A DNA stretch of 17,165 nucleotides from CBDTYW01 sp965364735 (GCA_965364735.1 CBDTYW010000057.1:1-17165), one strand, 5' to 3'; positions 7,501 through 15,243 are shown, counted from the first letter of the stretch. Notes: generated from the sequence alone by a model not told the origin. Translations and numbers: made by a program.

Positions 7501-8948
7501 GCGCCTGCTCCCGAGGTCGTTCCGAGGCCGAGCTTGCCGGGGTTCGCCAACCCGGCGGGGTCGATCGCATCCTTGATGCGCTCCAGCAACGCGAACGCAC
7601 CCTCGCCGAGCTCTGTGGGCAGGTGCGGGGCGCGGACCAGGCCGACCCCGTGGTGGTGCGACATCGTCCCTCCGACCCGCAGCGATGCGCGAGCGCCGGC
7701 GTCCCATGCCGCGTCGTAGCGACGCAGGGCAGCATCCTCGTCACCGCCGGTGATCCCGCCGAACGTGAAGTAGATCGACGAGCCCTGCGGGTAGACGTGG
7801 CTGATGTGGGCCATGACGAGGTCCGCGTGCTCGCTGAGCGCGGCCTTGACCTCGGCGTACAGCGCCTCGATCCTTGACCAGGTCGCCGCGACCTCCATGG
7901 TGTCGAGCATCAGCGCGTCGCCGAACGCCCCGCCCGGCTTCATGTAGTCGGCGTAGCGGTACGAGACGCGGTGCCGGTTCTCGCGCCAGTGCTGCCCCGG
8001 GCCCTCACCGAGGTCCTCCGCACCGTGCTCCATCATGATCCTGCGACCAGTCTCGGCGACGAACCCGGCGATCTCCGGCGTGCCCGAGGCGCCGAGGATC
8101 GAGAGGCACCCGTCGGGGACCTCAAGCCCCTGGCCGCTGAAGACCATGGCCGTGTCGGTCTGGTCGTAGAGGCGGAAGATGTGTGGGCGGAGGCCGGTGC
8201 GCATCAGCGCACGGATCGCGGCGAGGCCGCTCGGGATGTCCGGGAAGAGGAATCCTCGGTCGACGTCGACCTCGGGTGCCGGCCAGATCCGCAGCGTCGC
8301 TTCGGTGATGATCCCGAAGGTGCCTTCGGAGCCGAGAAACAGGCGCTTCAGGTCCGGCCCCGACGACGAGGAGGCCGTCGACCGCCAGCGCGCCACGGTG
8401 CCGTCCGGGAGGACGACCTCCAGCCCGTCGACCATGTCCTCCATCTTCCCGTAGAACGACGACTCCTGCCCCGCGGAGCGGATCGCGAGGAACCCGCCGA
8501 GCGTCGAGCAGTGCGCGGAGGACGGGTGGTGGCCAAGGGTCCAGCCGCGGTGCAGGAGCCGTTCCTCGAGGTCTTGCAGGATGATCCCCGGTTCCGCGGT
8601 GACGAGCCCGGAGACCTCGTCGATCTCGAGGACACGGTTGATGCGCTTCAGGTCGATGGTGATCCCGCCCGGCACCGGTGAGGCGCCACCGCAGACGCCG
8701 GTCCCCGCCCCGAACGGCACGATCGCGATGTGCTGCTCGTGGCACCACGCGACGACGGCTGCGAGCTCGTCACGGTCAGCCGGAGCCACGACGGCAGCCG
8801 GGAGGTCGAGCGTCTCCCCTGCACGGCGTCGCATGATCGAGCGTGACCACCAGTCGTGGGCGTGTCGGTCGACGTCGGCAGGATGCGTCTGGATGCGGGC
8901 CGTCGGCGCGACGGTCTCGAGCGCGGACACGAGGGAGGGAGCGAGCAC
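7497..8948 (-). CDS. FAD-binding oxidase resembling alkyl-DHAP synthase
   Basis: A 483-residue flavoprotein of the vanillyl-alcohol oxidase/GlcD superfamily. The FAD domain shows AAVVAPADRDELAAVV (51-66), the pyrophosphate loop PFGAGTGVCGG (78-88), SAHCSTLGGFLAIRSAG (144-160) and LFLGSEGTFGIIT (203-215). The C-terminal part resembles alkyldihydroxyacetonephosphate synthase (AGPS): AHISHVYPQGSSIYF with a Tyr at 393, MSHHHGVG (429-436) and DPAGLANPGKL (463-473). In AGPS this Tyr and the His cluster are catalytic. AGPS makes the ether bond of ether lipids. M. tuberculosis Rv2251, next to glpD1 and Rv2252, is a comparable protein of unproven function. The start is a GTG at 8948 with a weak ribosome site, 33 bp after helY. 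The coupled Fe-S subunit argues for a true dehydrogenase acting on a hydroxy-acid or polyol phosphate, because AGPS chemistry needs no electron acceptor. The substrate is unresolved. Confidence 0.88.
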   Translation of the reverse strand: MLAPSLVSALETVAPTARIQTHPADVDRHAHDWWSRSIMRRRAGETLDLPAAVVAPADRDELAAVVAWCHEQHIAIVPFGAGTGVCGGASPVPGGITIDLKRINRVLEIDEVSGLVTAEPGIILQDLEERLLHRGWTLGHHPSSAHCSTLGGFLAIRSAGQESSFYGKMEDMVDGLEVVLPDGTVARWRSTASSSSGPDLKRLFLGSEGTFGIITEATLRIWPAPEVDVDRGFLFPDIPSGLAAIRALMRTGLRPHIFRLYDQTDTAMVFSGQGLEVPDGCLSILGASGTPEIAGFVAETGRRIMMEHGAEDLGEGPGQHWRENRHRVSYRYADYMKPGGAFGDALMLDTMEVAATWSRIEALYAEVKAALSEHADLVMAHISHVYPQGSSIYFTFGGITGGDEDAALRRYDAAWDAGARASLRVGGTMSHHHGVGLVRAPHLPTELGEGAFALLERIKDAIDPAGLANPGKLGLGTTSGAGA

Positions 8949-8981
8949 GACAGGACCACTCGTCGGAGGGACCCGGGCAGC

Positions 8982-11699
8982 CTAGGCGTCGACGACGCCA
9001 CGCCGAAGCTTGTCGACGGACTTCCGCGCCTGCGGGTGGAGATGGCTGACCGCGTGCAGGTGCGGGATCTGACCGACGAGATCGGCGATCTGCTTGACGT
9101 TGCGGACGAAGTCGCCGCCGGTGATCTCGAGGTGCCCGAGGGAGGCGTCCAGCGACGCCCCGCCAGCCCACCGCCACGCCGGTGCCACGAAGCCGGCATC
9201 GAACGTGGGCGTGGGTGGCACGCCGACCTCGATCTCCAGCTTGCGAAGCTCCGCCGCGATCTCCTCGACCTCCGCGATGGTCCGCTTCAGGCCGGGCGTG
9301 GGGATCTCGGGGTAGTCGGTCTCGACACCGCCGCGTGGCTCGTACATGACGTACGCCGCGATGCCCGCCAGCTCCGCCGCGTCGAGTCCGTCGAACACGC
9401 CACGCAGGAGACACTCGGCCATCAGCAGGTCGATCTGCGCGTAGATGCCGGCGAGCGTGATCCCGCGCTCGGTCGGGCGGATGTCGCCGTCCGTGGTGAG
9501 GTGCTCGAGGCGCTGGAGCACGGAGACGTGACGATGGAACGCGCGGACGAGCGATCCGGTCTTGCGGGCCACGTCGTCGCGGAGGCGACGGGCCTTGCCC
9601 GCCAGCTCGTCCGAGCGGTGCTGCCACTTCTCGATCTCGGCGCGGTTCGGATCGTCGTGGCACGGATGATCGCGCAGGGCGGCGCGCAGCTCGGCGATCT
9701 GGGGGTCGACGACGTCCTCGACGCGGATCGGCCCCCCTTCGGACCGGACCGGGCCGTCACCCGGTGGGGTCAGGGCACGCAGCCGACCGGCGAGCTTCGC
9801 CCGGAACTCGACCTGCCGAGGGTTGCCGGCCGGGAGGTCGACCTTGCCGACCACGACCGGCAGCTTCTCGAACTCCCGAGGTCCGGCCTTCGCCTGATGC
9901 TTCGAGTCCGTCACCAGGTGCACGATCGGGACGCCCTTCGACGTCGGCTTGATGCCGGTGACGGCGACGAGCCCGCGGTTGCCCATCCACGGCAGGTGCA
10001 GGACGTCGCCCGGCCGCAGCGCGTTGATCGCGTCGCGGGTCCGGGCGTTGCGACCTCGGCGCTTGGACTTCGCACCGTCCTTCTCGAGCCGCGACAGCTT
10101 CGTCCGGAAGCCCCAGTACTCCGACCAGTCACCGAGGTCGGACGTGAGGTGGCGCGCGTAGCCTGCGATTCCCTCGTCGTAGGCGCGGAGCTTCTGCTCG
10201 GTCCCGGCGACGGAGCGGTCGGCCTGGAACTGTGCGAACGAGGCGCCGAGGAGGCGCTCGGAGTCCGCGACCGAGTGCTGCCGGAGCAGGTTCACGACCA
10301 TGTTGTAGGACGGTGTGAACGACGATCGCAGCGGGAAGCTGCGGGTCCCGACGAGACCGGCCACCTGCTCGAACTCGAGGTCTCGTTGGTGCAGCACGAT
10401 CGCGTGGCCACGGTCGTCGATCCCGCGGCGGCCTGCACGGCCGGTGAGCTGGGTGTACTGGCCCGGGGTCAGCAGGACGTGCGTCTCGCCGTTGTACTTC
10501 TCGAGCCGCTCGATGACGACGGTGCGCGCCGGCATGTTGATGCCGAGCGCCAAGGTCTCGGTCGCGATGACGACCTGGAGGTGGCCGCGCTGGAAGCAGA
10601 CCTCGACGGTCTCCTTGAACGCCGGGATCATCCCCGCGTGGTGGGCGGCGATCCCCTGCTCGAGCGCCGCCATGAACTTCGAGTAGCCGAGGGCTCGGAG
10701 GTCCTCCTCCGGGATGTCGGCGAGGATCGTGTCCGCGAGGGCGCGGATCTCCTCGCGGTCGCGCTTGTTGGTCAGGCGGATCCCGGCGCGCAGGAGCTGA
10801 TCGACGGCGTCCTCGCAACCCCGACGTGAGAAGACGAAGATGATGGCCGGAAGCCACTTCCGGTTCGCGAGCTCCTCGACGGCGTCCTCGCGTGACGGCC
10901 ACCGGAGCCGGATGCCTGCATGGGAGCGGCCGCGCTTGTCCCGGTGTCGTTTCGCTGCACGCTTGGACAGCATCACGAGCTCGGGGTTGGGGACGCCACC
11001 GCGGGCCTGGCGCGCCGCGGTCTTGGCGGCCTTGCCGGAGCTGCGGGTCGTGAAGGTGTCGTGGATGCGATCGTTGACGTAGTAGTGGTGGGTCAGCGGG
11101 ACGGGCCGGTCCTCGGAGATGACGACCTCGCACCCACCTCGGGTCGCGTCGAGCCAGTCCCCGAACTCCTCGGCGTTGGAGACCGTGGCCGACAGCGCGG
11201 CGAGCGCGACGTCCGGTGAGAGCTGGACGATGATCTCTTCCCAGACACCACCACGATCACGGTCCGCGAGGTAGTGGACCTCGTCGAGGACGACGTACTG
11301 GAGTCCTTCGAGCGTGGAGGAACGCTCATAGATCATGTTCCGCAGGACCTCGGTGGTCATCACGACCACCGGGGCGCCTCCGTTGATCGCGCGATCGCCG
11401 GTCAGCAGCCCGACGTTGGCAGCACCGTGTCGGTCCTGGAGGTCACGGAACTTCTGGTTGCTCAGCGCCTTGATGGGGGTCGTGTAGAAGCACTTCCCGC
11501 CACGCTCGAGCGCGGCGTGGCAGGCGAACTCCCCCACGATCGTCTTCCCGGCGCCCGTCGGGGCGCAGACCAGCGTCGATCGTCCCGCGTCGAGCGAGTC
11601 GATCGCGTCCATCTGGAAGTCATCGAGCGCGAAGTCGTAGTGCGTCAGGAACGACGCGATGACGGGGCTGACGTCGTCGTGGTCTTCGGGATGGGTCAT
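8982..11699 (-). CDS. helY: SKI2/Mtr4-like superfamily 2 helicase HelY
   Basis: A 905-residue DExH-box helicase, matching the roughly 900 residues of mycobacterial HelY, which it also matches in position after tatC. Visible motifs: FALDDFQ with Q29 as Q-motif, APTGAGKT (46-53), DEVH (139-142), SAT (170-172), FVFSRRGCEDAV (288-299), HHAGMIPAFKE (353-363), VVIATETLALGINMPART and QLTGRAGRRG (417-426). A long C-terminal region follows, with an SH3-like part around LRPGDVLHLPW and a terminal helical DSHCT-like domain containing CLLRGVFDGLDAAELAGIAAYVMYEPR. Homologues unwind RNA in decay or processing; the target in bacteria is not established. The ATG at 11699 overlaps the tatC stop (ATGA). A much longer open frame upstream is antisense-free read-through of tatC and is rejected. 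Confidence 0.94.
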   Translation of the reverse strand: MTHPEDHDDVSPVIASFLTHYDFALDDFQMDAIDSLDAGRSTLVCAPTGAGKTIVGEFACHAALERGGKCFYTTPIKALSNQKFRDLQDRHGAANVGLLTGDRAINGGAPVVVMTTEVLRNMIYERSSTLEGLQYVVLDEVHYLADRDRGGVWEEIIVQLSPDVALAALSATVSNAEEFGDWLDATRGGCEVVISEDRPVPLTHHYYVNDRIHDTFTTRSSGKAAKTAARQARGGVPNPELVMLSKRAAKRHRDKRGRSHAGIRLRWPSREDAVEELANRKWLPAIIFVFSRRGCEDAVDQLLRAGIRLTNKRDREEIRALADTILADIPEEDLRALGYSKFMAALEQGIAAHHAGMIPAFKETVEVCFQRGHLQVVIATETLALGINMPARTVVIERLEKYNGETHVLLTPGQYTQLTGRAGRRGIDDRGHAIVLHQRDLEFEQVAGLVGTRSFPLRSSFTPSYNMVVNLLRQHSVADSERLLGASFAQFQADRSVAGTEQKLRAYDEGIAGYARHLTSDLGDWSEYWGFRTKLSRLEKDGAKSKRRGRNARTRDAINALRPGDVLHLPWMGNRGLVAVTGIKPTSKGVPIVHLVTDSKHQAKAGPREFEKLPVVVGKVDLPAGNPRQVEFRAKLAGRLRALTPPGDGPVRSEGGPIRVEDVVDPQIAELRAALRDHPCHDDPNRAEIEKWQHRSDELAGKARRLRDDVARKTGSLVRAFHRHVSVLQRLEHLTTDGDIRPTERGITLAGIYAQIDLLMAECLLRGVFDGLDAAELAGIAAYVMYEPRGGVETDYPEIPTPGLKRTIAEVEEIAAELRKLEIEVGVPPTPTFDAGFVAPAWRWAGGASLDASLGHLEITGGDFVRNVKQIADLVGQIPHLHAVSHLHPQARKSVDKLRRGVVDA

Positions 11700-12481
11700 G
11701 TGGTGGCCACGGTGCGCTTGGCGCGTCGTCGTTCGATCAGCCAGGCGGCAAGGATCGAGATCTCGTAGAACAGAAGCATCGGTCCTGCCATGAAGAACAG
11801 GGTGAGCGCGTCGGTCGTCGGGGTGACCACCGCAGCCACCACGACGTTCAGCACGATCGCGTAGCTGCGGAACTTGCGGAGGGAGGTCGAGGTCACCACT
11901 CCCAGCAACGCCAGGAAGATGAGGATGACGGGGAGCTCGAAGACGATCCCGAACGCCACGCCGGTCGTGACGACGAACGAGACGTAGTTGCCGGCGCTGA
12001 GCAGCGGCGTGATCTGGTCGCCGCCGAACCCGAGGAGGACCGTCAGGCCACGCGGGATCACGAACGCCGAGAAGGCCAGGCCGGCCCCGAACAGGAGCTG
12101 CGAGATCACGACGAACGGCAGCGCGAGACGGCGCTCCTTGGTGGTCAGACCCGGCGAGATGAACCGCCACAGCTGGTAGAAGAGGATCGGTCCCGCGAAG
12201 AACGCGCCGGTGATCAGGGAGACCTTCATGCGGGTCGAGAAGGCCTCGAGGACGTTCTGGGCGACGAGGGCGCACTCCACGTCGGCGTTCGGTCGAAACG
12301 CTGCAGGCACGTCGCAGTAGGGCCCGAGGATCGCTCCCAGGATGTCCGGGAACAGCACGTAGCCGATGATCGTGCCCACGGCGAGGGCTGCGACGCTCTT
12401 GAAGAGCCGGTCACGGAGCTCGGCGAGGTGTTCGAAGAGCGTCATCTCGCCGGCGGGGACCGGGGATGACGTGGCGCTCAC
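11696..12481 (-). CDS. tatC: Twin-arginine translocase subunit TatC
   Basis: A 261-residue membrane protein that recognises twin-arginine signal peptides and forms the core of the Tat export channel for folded proteins. The cytoplasmic N-terminal motif is MTLFEHLAELRDRLFKS (13-29), with the conserved Glu21 and Arg23. The first-loop signature is FISPGLTTKERR (107-118), with Glu116. The FELPV segment is at 181-185 and TPTTDALT at 220-227. About six membrane segments can be traced: 26-46, 86-105, 118-142, 163-185, 186-200 with 204-222, and 226-248. The start is a GTG at 12481, only 4 nt after the tatA stop, and the stop overlaps helY. The C-terminal tail is basic. No tatB lies nearby, as is usual in actinobacteria. 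Confidence 0.95.
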   Translation of the reverse strand: MSATSSPVPAGEMTLFEHLAELRDRLFKSVAALAVGTIIGYVLFPDILGAILGPYCDVPAAFRPNADVECALVAQNVLEAFSTRMKVSLITGAFFAGPILFYQLWRFISPGLTTKERRLALPFVVISQLLFGAGLAFSAFVIPRGLTVLLGFGGDQITPLLSAGNYVSFVVTTGVAFGIVFELPVILIFLALLGVVTSTSLRKFRSYAIVLNVVVAAVVTPTTDALTLFFMAGPMLLFYEISILAAWLIERRRAKRTVATT

Positions 12482-12485
12482 CGGC

Positions 12486-12659
12486 TCAGGACTTCCCGTC
12501 GGTGGCGGACTCGTTCACGTCGTCGCCGTCGTCCTCGGTGGCCTTGCGGAACTCCTTGATGGAGACTCCGATCGACTTCGAGAACTCGGGCAGCTTCTTC
12601 GCGCCGAAGAGCAGCACGACCACCGCGAGGATCGCGATGAGTTCCCAACCTCCGGGCAT
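12486..12659 (-). CDS. tatA: Twin-arginine translocase subunit TatA
   Basis: A 57-residue TatA, short for the family. It has a single N-terminal membrane helix (about 6-19, WELIAILAVVVLLF), the hinge FGAKKLPE at 18-25, an amphipathic helix (26-41) and an acidic tail. TatA oligomerises around TatC to form the passage for folded substrates. The ATG at 12659 has GGAG 6 nt upstream; the longer open frame upstream has no family support and lies in the promoter region. The gene begins its own unit because a strong hairpin ends the preceding gene. TatC follows after 4 nt. Confidence 0.94.
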   Translation of the reverse strand: MPGGWELIAILAVVVLLFGAKKLPEFSKSIGVSIKEFRKATEDDGDDVNESATDGKS

Positions 12660-12686
12660 GACGGTCTCCGAGCTCGATGCATCTGG

Positions 12687-12712
12687 AACGAGCCTACACC
12701 CCGGTCGGTTCC
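12687..12712 (-). promoter_or_regulatory. Possible ECF-sigma-type promoter before tatA
   Basis: Reading the minus strand, GGAAC (12712-12708) and CGTT (12690-12687) are separated by 17 nt, the layout of extracytoplasmic-function sigma promoters (GGAAC...CGTT). A start of transcription near 12680 would give a leader of about 20 nt carrying the Shine-Dalgarno. TAGGCT within the same stretch could instead serve as a housekeeping -10. This is motif matching by eye in GC-rich DNA, so chance is a real possibility. Confidence 0.25.
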
Positions 12713-12746
12713 CCACTCCCGCGGGAGCGTCGTCCGGGAATTGGAA

Positions 12747-12775
12747 CGGGACCTCGCCGTGATGGCGAGGTCCCG
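12747..12775 (-). terminator. Intrinsic-terminator-like hairpin after the zinc-ribbon gene
   Basis: A perfect 12-bp stem CGGGACCTCGCC / GGCGAGGTCCCG with a 5-nt loop (12759-12763) starts 20 nt after the stop of the zinc-ribbon gene. On the minus strand it is followed by TTCCAATTCC, a weak T-rich tail. It is the only strong hairpin found between genes and separates the zinc-ribbon gene from tatA. Confidence 0.75.
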
Positions 12776-12795
12776 GGTTGGAGATCTGTGGCTGG

Positions 12796-13179
12796 TCAGC
12801 GAACCGAGGCGAGCATCCGGTCGAACCAGTGGGGGCTGTCGAGCAGCAGGTGGAAGTCGAGGAGGTCGTCGTGGGTCAGGATCGGGCCTGCGACGGGTGC
12901 CTCGGGGTGCGGCGGGAGCTGGGCAACGGCGGGCTCGTCCTCGATGGCCTCGACCGGCTCGCCGTCAGAGAAGATGCGGACGCCGCCGGAAGCGAGGAGC
13001 CGCGCGATGCGCTCATCGGCCGGCTTCGTGATGATCTGTTCGCAGATCGGGCAGCAGAAGCGGTAGCAGCTGCCGCTGGAGACGCGCTCAGCCTCGCTGC
13101 GCACGAGCTCGAGCTCGATGTCGTTCGCCGTGAGGTCAACCTCACCACAGGTGGGGCAGGTGGCCCGGATCTTCGTCAT
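12796..13179 (-). CDS. Conserved actinobacterial zinc-ribbon protein of unknown role
   Basis: A 127-residue soluble protein. The N-terminal part has CPTC at 8-11 and CPIC at 43-46, the two knuckles of a zinc ribbon, with extra Cys at 38 and 42. The sequence RATCPTCGEVDLTANDIELELV is of a type I recall as common among small actinobacterial proteins of unknown function. Residues 47-70 (ITKPADERIARLLASGGVR) look helical, 73-100 form an acidic Pro-rich linker, and the end LTHDDLLDFHLLL...WFDRML is a short amphipathic segment that could bind a partner. The ATG at 13179 is chosen because AAGGG lies 6 nt upstream. It stands alone between pafC and tatA with its own upstream dyad and terminator, an insertion relative to the M. 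tuberculosis order. The fold could bind nucleic acid or protein; nothing distinguishes these. Confidence 0.8.
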   Translation of the reverse strand: MTKIRATCPTCGEVDLTANDIELELVRSEAERVSSGSCYRFCCPICEQIITKPADERIARLLASGGVRIFSDGEPVEAIEDEPAVAQLPPHPEAPVAGPILTHDDLLDFHLLLDSPHWFDRMLASVR

Positions 13180-13214
13180 CGCCGTCCCTTGCAGTCGTAC
13201 TCGCTGTGTCCTGT

Positions 13215-13239
13215 CCAACATTACGGCCAGTAATGCTGG
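13215..13239. promoter_or_regulatory. 25-bp dyad upstream of the zinc-ribbon gene
   Basis: An interrupted inverted repeat CCA-a-CATTAC / GTAATG-c-TGG with a 5-bp centre (13225-13229) lies about 36 bp before the zinc-ribbon start and 98 bp after the pafC stop. It is conspicuously AT-rich for this DNA. On the minus strand TAATGT within it could act as a -10 element, so a protein bound to the dyad would cover the promoter. It could also form a weak RNA hairpin, but there is no T-run. Confidence 0.4.
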
Positions 13240-13335
13240 GAACTTGAGGGACATCTGCCCCATCCTCGCTGGGAAGGTGCCCGGGACGGGGGTTGCCCAT
13301 CCATGCGGGACCCGTCGGCCGCGAAGTCGAGATCG

Positions 13336-14271
13336 TTACGTCGCGGCGTGGAGATCTCGGGCTCGCGTGGCCATTGTTGCAAGTCGCGTGCGCAGATCGG
13401 CCGGTTCCGAGACCTCGATCTGCTGACCGGTCGAGAGCAGGAGCCGAGCAACCCAGTCCAACGCGTCGGTCCGGAAGGTCACGTTGCGCGTTCGGTCGGG
13501 ACCTTCGGTGAGCTCATCGACGTCGAGGGCCTCGATCACCCACCCGGCGGCCGGGGGCACAGCGAGCGTGACCACCGTGTCGTGGTCCGCCGCCCGGTAG
13601 CGGGGAGGCGGCAGCTCCCCGGACGGGGCTGCCTGCTCCGACGGCTCGTGCAACACCTCGAGATCTGAGACCCGGTCCAGCCGGAAGCTCCGCAGCGCGT
13701 CCGCGCCGTGGTCGCGACCCTGGAGGTACCAGTGCCCCTCGACGTGCAGCCGCCAGGGGTCAACGACCCGCGATCGGGGCTGCGCGTCCGTACGTCCCTG
13801 GTAGGAGATCCGGACCTGCGTTCCGGCGTCGATGGCTCGACGGCACCTGCGGACCAGATCGATCGTGGCCGGGGCGTGGTCATCGTCGGCTGACAGCCCG
13901 TCGGGGAGTCCGGCGGCTCCGCGCACCTTGTCGAGCGCCGACCTCAGCGACGGCAGGTCATCGCCGAAGGCGCTGGCGAAGACCTCCAAGGTCAGCACGA
14001 TCCGCAGCGCCTCCTCGTCGGTGAGCCGCAGCGGTCGTCGGAGCTCATCGGCCATCGAGACGTAGACGCCGTCCCCCTCGATGTCCACCTCGATGAACGA
14101 CGCCCCGAACCCGCCGGGAAGCCCGCACCAGCGGAGCTTCGCGAGGTCCGACTCGATCTGAGCCCGGGTCGTCACGAAGTGCTCGGCGAGGGTGTCGAGG
14201 GTGGTGCCCGGGCGTTCGAGGAGGTACGGCACGAGGAGCAGCAGCCGTCGGGTGTGGTCGAGCGCGCTCAT
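13336..14271 (-). CDS. pafC: WYL-domain transcriptional regulator PafC
   Basis: A 311-residue regulator. An N-terminal helix-turn-helix region (about 1-60) includes ALDHTRRLLLLVPYLLERPGT and TLAEHFVTTRAQIESDLAKL. The WYL domain (about 150-220) contains VEGHWYLQGRD and the trailing SFRLDRVSDLEV, followed by a C-terminal WCX domain. In mycobacteria PafB and PafC form a heterodimer that activates the LexA/RecA-independent DNA-damage response, with the WYL domains sensing single-stranded DNA. The ATG at 14271 overlaps the pafB stop (ATGA). A far longer open frame upstream reads through pafB and is rejected. No sign of damage in the gene. A 156-bp gap follows it. Confidence 0.92.
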   Translation of the reverse strand: MSALDHTRRLLLLVPYLLERPGTTLDTLAEHFVTTRAQIESDLAKLRWCGLPGGFGASFIEVDIEGDGVYVSMADELRRPLRLTDEEALRIVLTLEVFASAFGDDLPSLRSALDKVRGAAGLPDGLSADDDHAPATIDLVRRCRRAIDAGTQVRISYQGRTDAQPRSRVVDPWRLHVEGHWYLQGRDHGADALRSFRLDRVSDLEVLHEPSEQAAPSGELPPPRYRAADHDTVVTLAVPPAAGWVIEALDVDELTEGPDRTRNVTFRTDALDWVARLLLSTGQQIEVSEPADLRTRLATMATRARDLHAAT

Positions 14272-15227
14272 GAGGCCGGCTCGGCGAGGCCCAGCACACG
14301 GTCCAGCGCAGCGAGGACGTCCTCGCGGACATCGGCGGGCCCGCGCAGCGCCGCTTGGTCGCCGAGCCCCAGGACGAGGGTCACGGCGCGCGATCGTTCG
14401 ATGTCGTCGATCCGGAACGCCAGCCAGCTCTCCGGCACGACGTCCGGGCGGGCGAGGTCGTCCACGTGCCATCCACCCGCCGTCGAGACGAGCCATCCCT
14501 GCTCGGGCGCGACGAACAGCTCGAGCGAGACACCCGGGCTCTTCGGGATCGTGAAGCCCCGCTCCTCCGGACGGGTCGGCGGTGGGAACGCTCCGGGGTG
14601 GGCCCCGACCTCGACCGTCCCGACGACGCGGTCCAGCCGGAACGTCCGCAGCTCGCCGGCGTCCACGTCGTGGCCGCGCACGTACCACGCACCGCGACGC
14701 TGCGCGACGCGGTAGGGGTGCAGGTGCCTCGCCCGCACCTCGCCCCGGGAGTTGCGGTAGTGGAACCGCAGCTGCCGACGTTCTCTGGTCGCGGCGAGCA
14801 CCTCGACGGGCGGCTCGTCGACCGACAGGACCGCTGGGAGCCCGCTGCCGTCCGAACCGTCAGGATCCGGCGCACGGGCGGTCAGCTTCGCGAGCCCGTG
14901 CGTGGTGGCGCTGTCACCTGCTGCACGCAGCGCGACGGAGAGCGCGGCGACCTCGTCCGGCGCGAGCTCGATGGCCGGCAGCGCGTAGCCCTTGCGGTCG
15001 ATCGTGTATCCGGTGCCCTCGCCGAACGGGATCGGGCCGACCGTGAGCGGCACGCCGATGGCGAGGAGATCGGCCTTGTCACGCTCGAACTGTCGGCGCG
15101 CCGCCGCCACGTCCGGCTGCTGGTAGTAGCCGGTCCGCGTCCGCAGCTCGTCGAAGGTCATGCGCCTCGAGGTCTCCTTCAGCGCGATCACCAGGTTGAC
15201 GAGGCGTTGCTCCTTGGGGTCCGTCAT
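14268..15227 (-). CDS. pafB: WYL-domain transcriptional regulator PafB
   Basis: A 319-residue partner of PafC. The N-terminal winged-helix part (about 1-75) shows RLVNLVIALKETSRRMTFDELRT and FERDKADLLAIGVPL, the arrangement of WYL regulators. The WYL domain (about 145-215) has LRFHYRNSRGEVRARHLHPYRV, GAWYVRGHD and TFRLDRVVGTV. The C-terminal WCX part runs to residue 319. PafB is upstream of PafC and translationally coupled to it, which fits production of a 1:1 heterodimer. The ATG at 15227 lies 16 bp after the pafA stop and lacks a Shine-Dalgarno, so it may depend on ribosomes finishing pafA. The gene is named for its linkage to pafA; the demonstrated role of the mycobacterial protein is DNA-damage control, not pupylation. 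Confidence 0.92.
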   Translation of the reverse strand: MTDPKEQRLVNLVIALKETSRRMTFDELRTRTGYYQQPDVAAARRQFERDKADLLAIGVPLTVGPIPFGEGTGYTIDRKGYALPAIELAPDEVAALSVALRAAGDSATTHGLAKLTARAPDPDGSDGSGLPAVLSVDEPPVEVLAATRERRQLRFHYRNSRGEVRARHLHPYRVAQRRGAWYVRGHDVDAGELRTFRLDRVVGTVEVGAHPGAFPPPTRPEERGFTIPKSPGVSLELFVAPEQGWLVSTAGGWHVDDLARPDVVPESWLAFRIDDIERSRAVTLVLGLGDQAALRGPADVREDVLAALDRVLGLAEPAS

Positions 15228-15243
15228 GGGGCGAGAGCACCGT

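Noticed and set aside
7501..7707. 69-residue N-terminal extension of the Fe-S protein
   Set aside because: It is out-of-frame reading of the flavoprotein C-terminus. The ATG at 7500 has GGGAG at 7 nt and an ATGA junction.
8856..10829. 657-codon open frame on the plus strand opposite helY
   Set aside because: It is the antisense shadow of a well-supported helicase. It has no family motif and no credible ribosome site.
11700..12275. 192-residue N-terminal extension of helY
   Set aside because: It is tatC read in another frame. The ATG at 11699 overlapping the tatC stop gives the HelY-length protein.
14272..14688. 139-residue N-terminal extension of pafC
   Set aside because: It is read-through of pafB in another frame. 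The ATGA overlap at 14271 and the family N-terminus fix the start.
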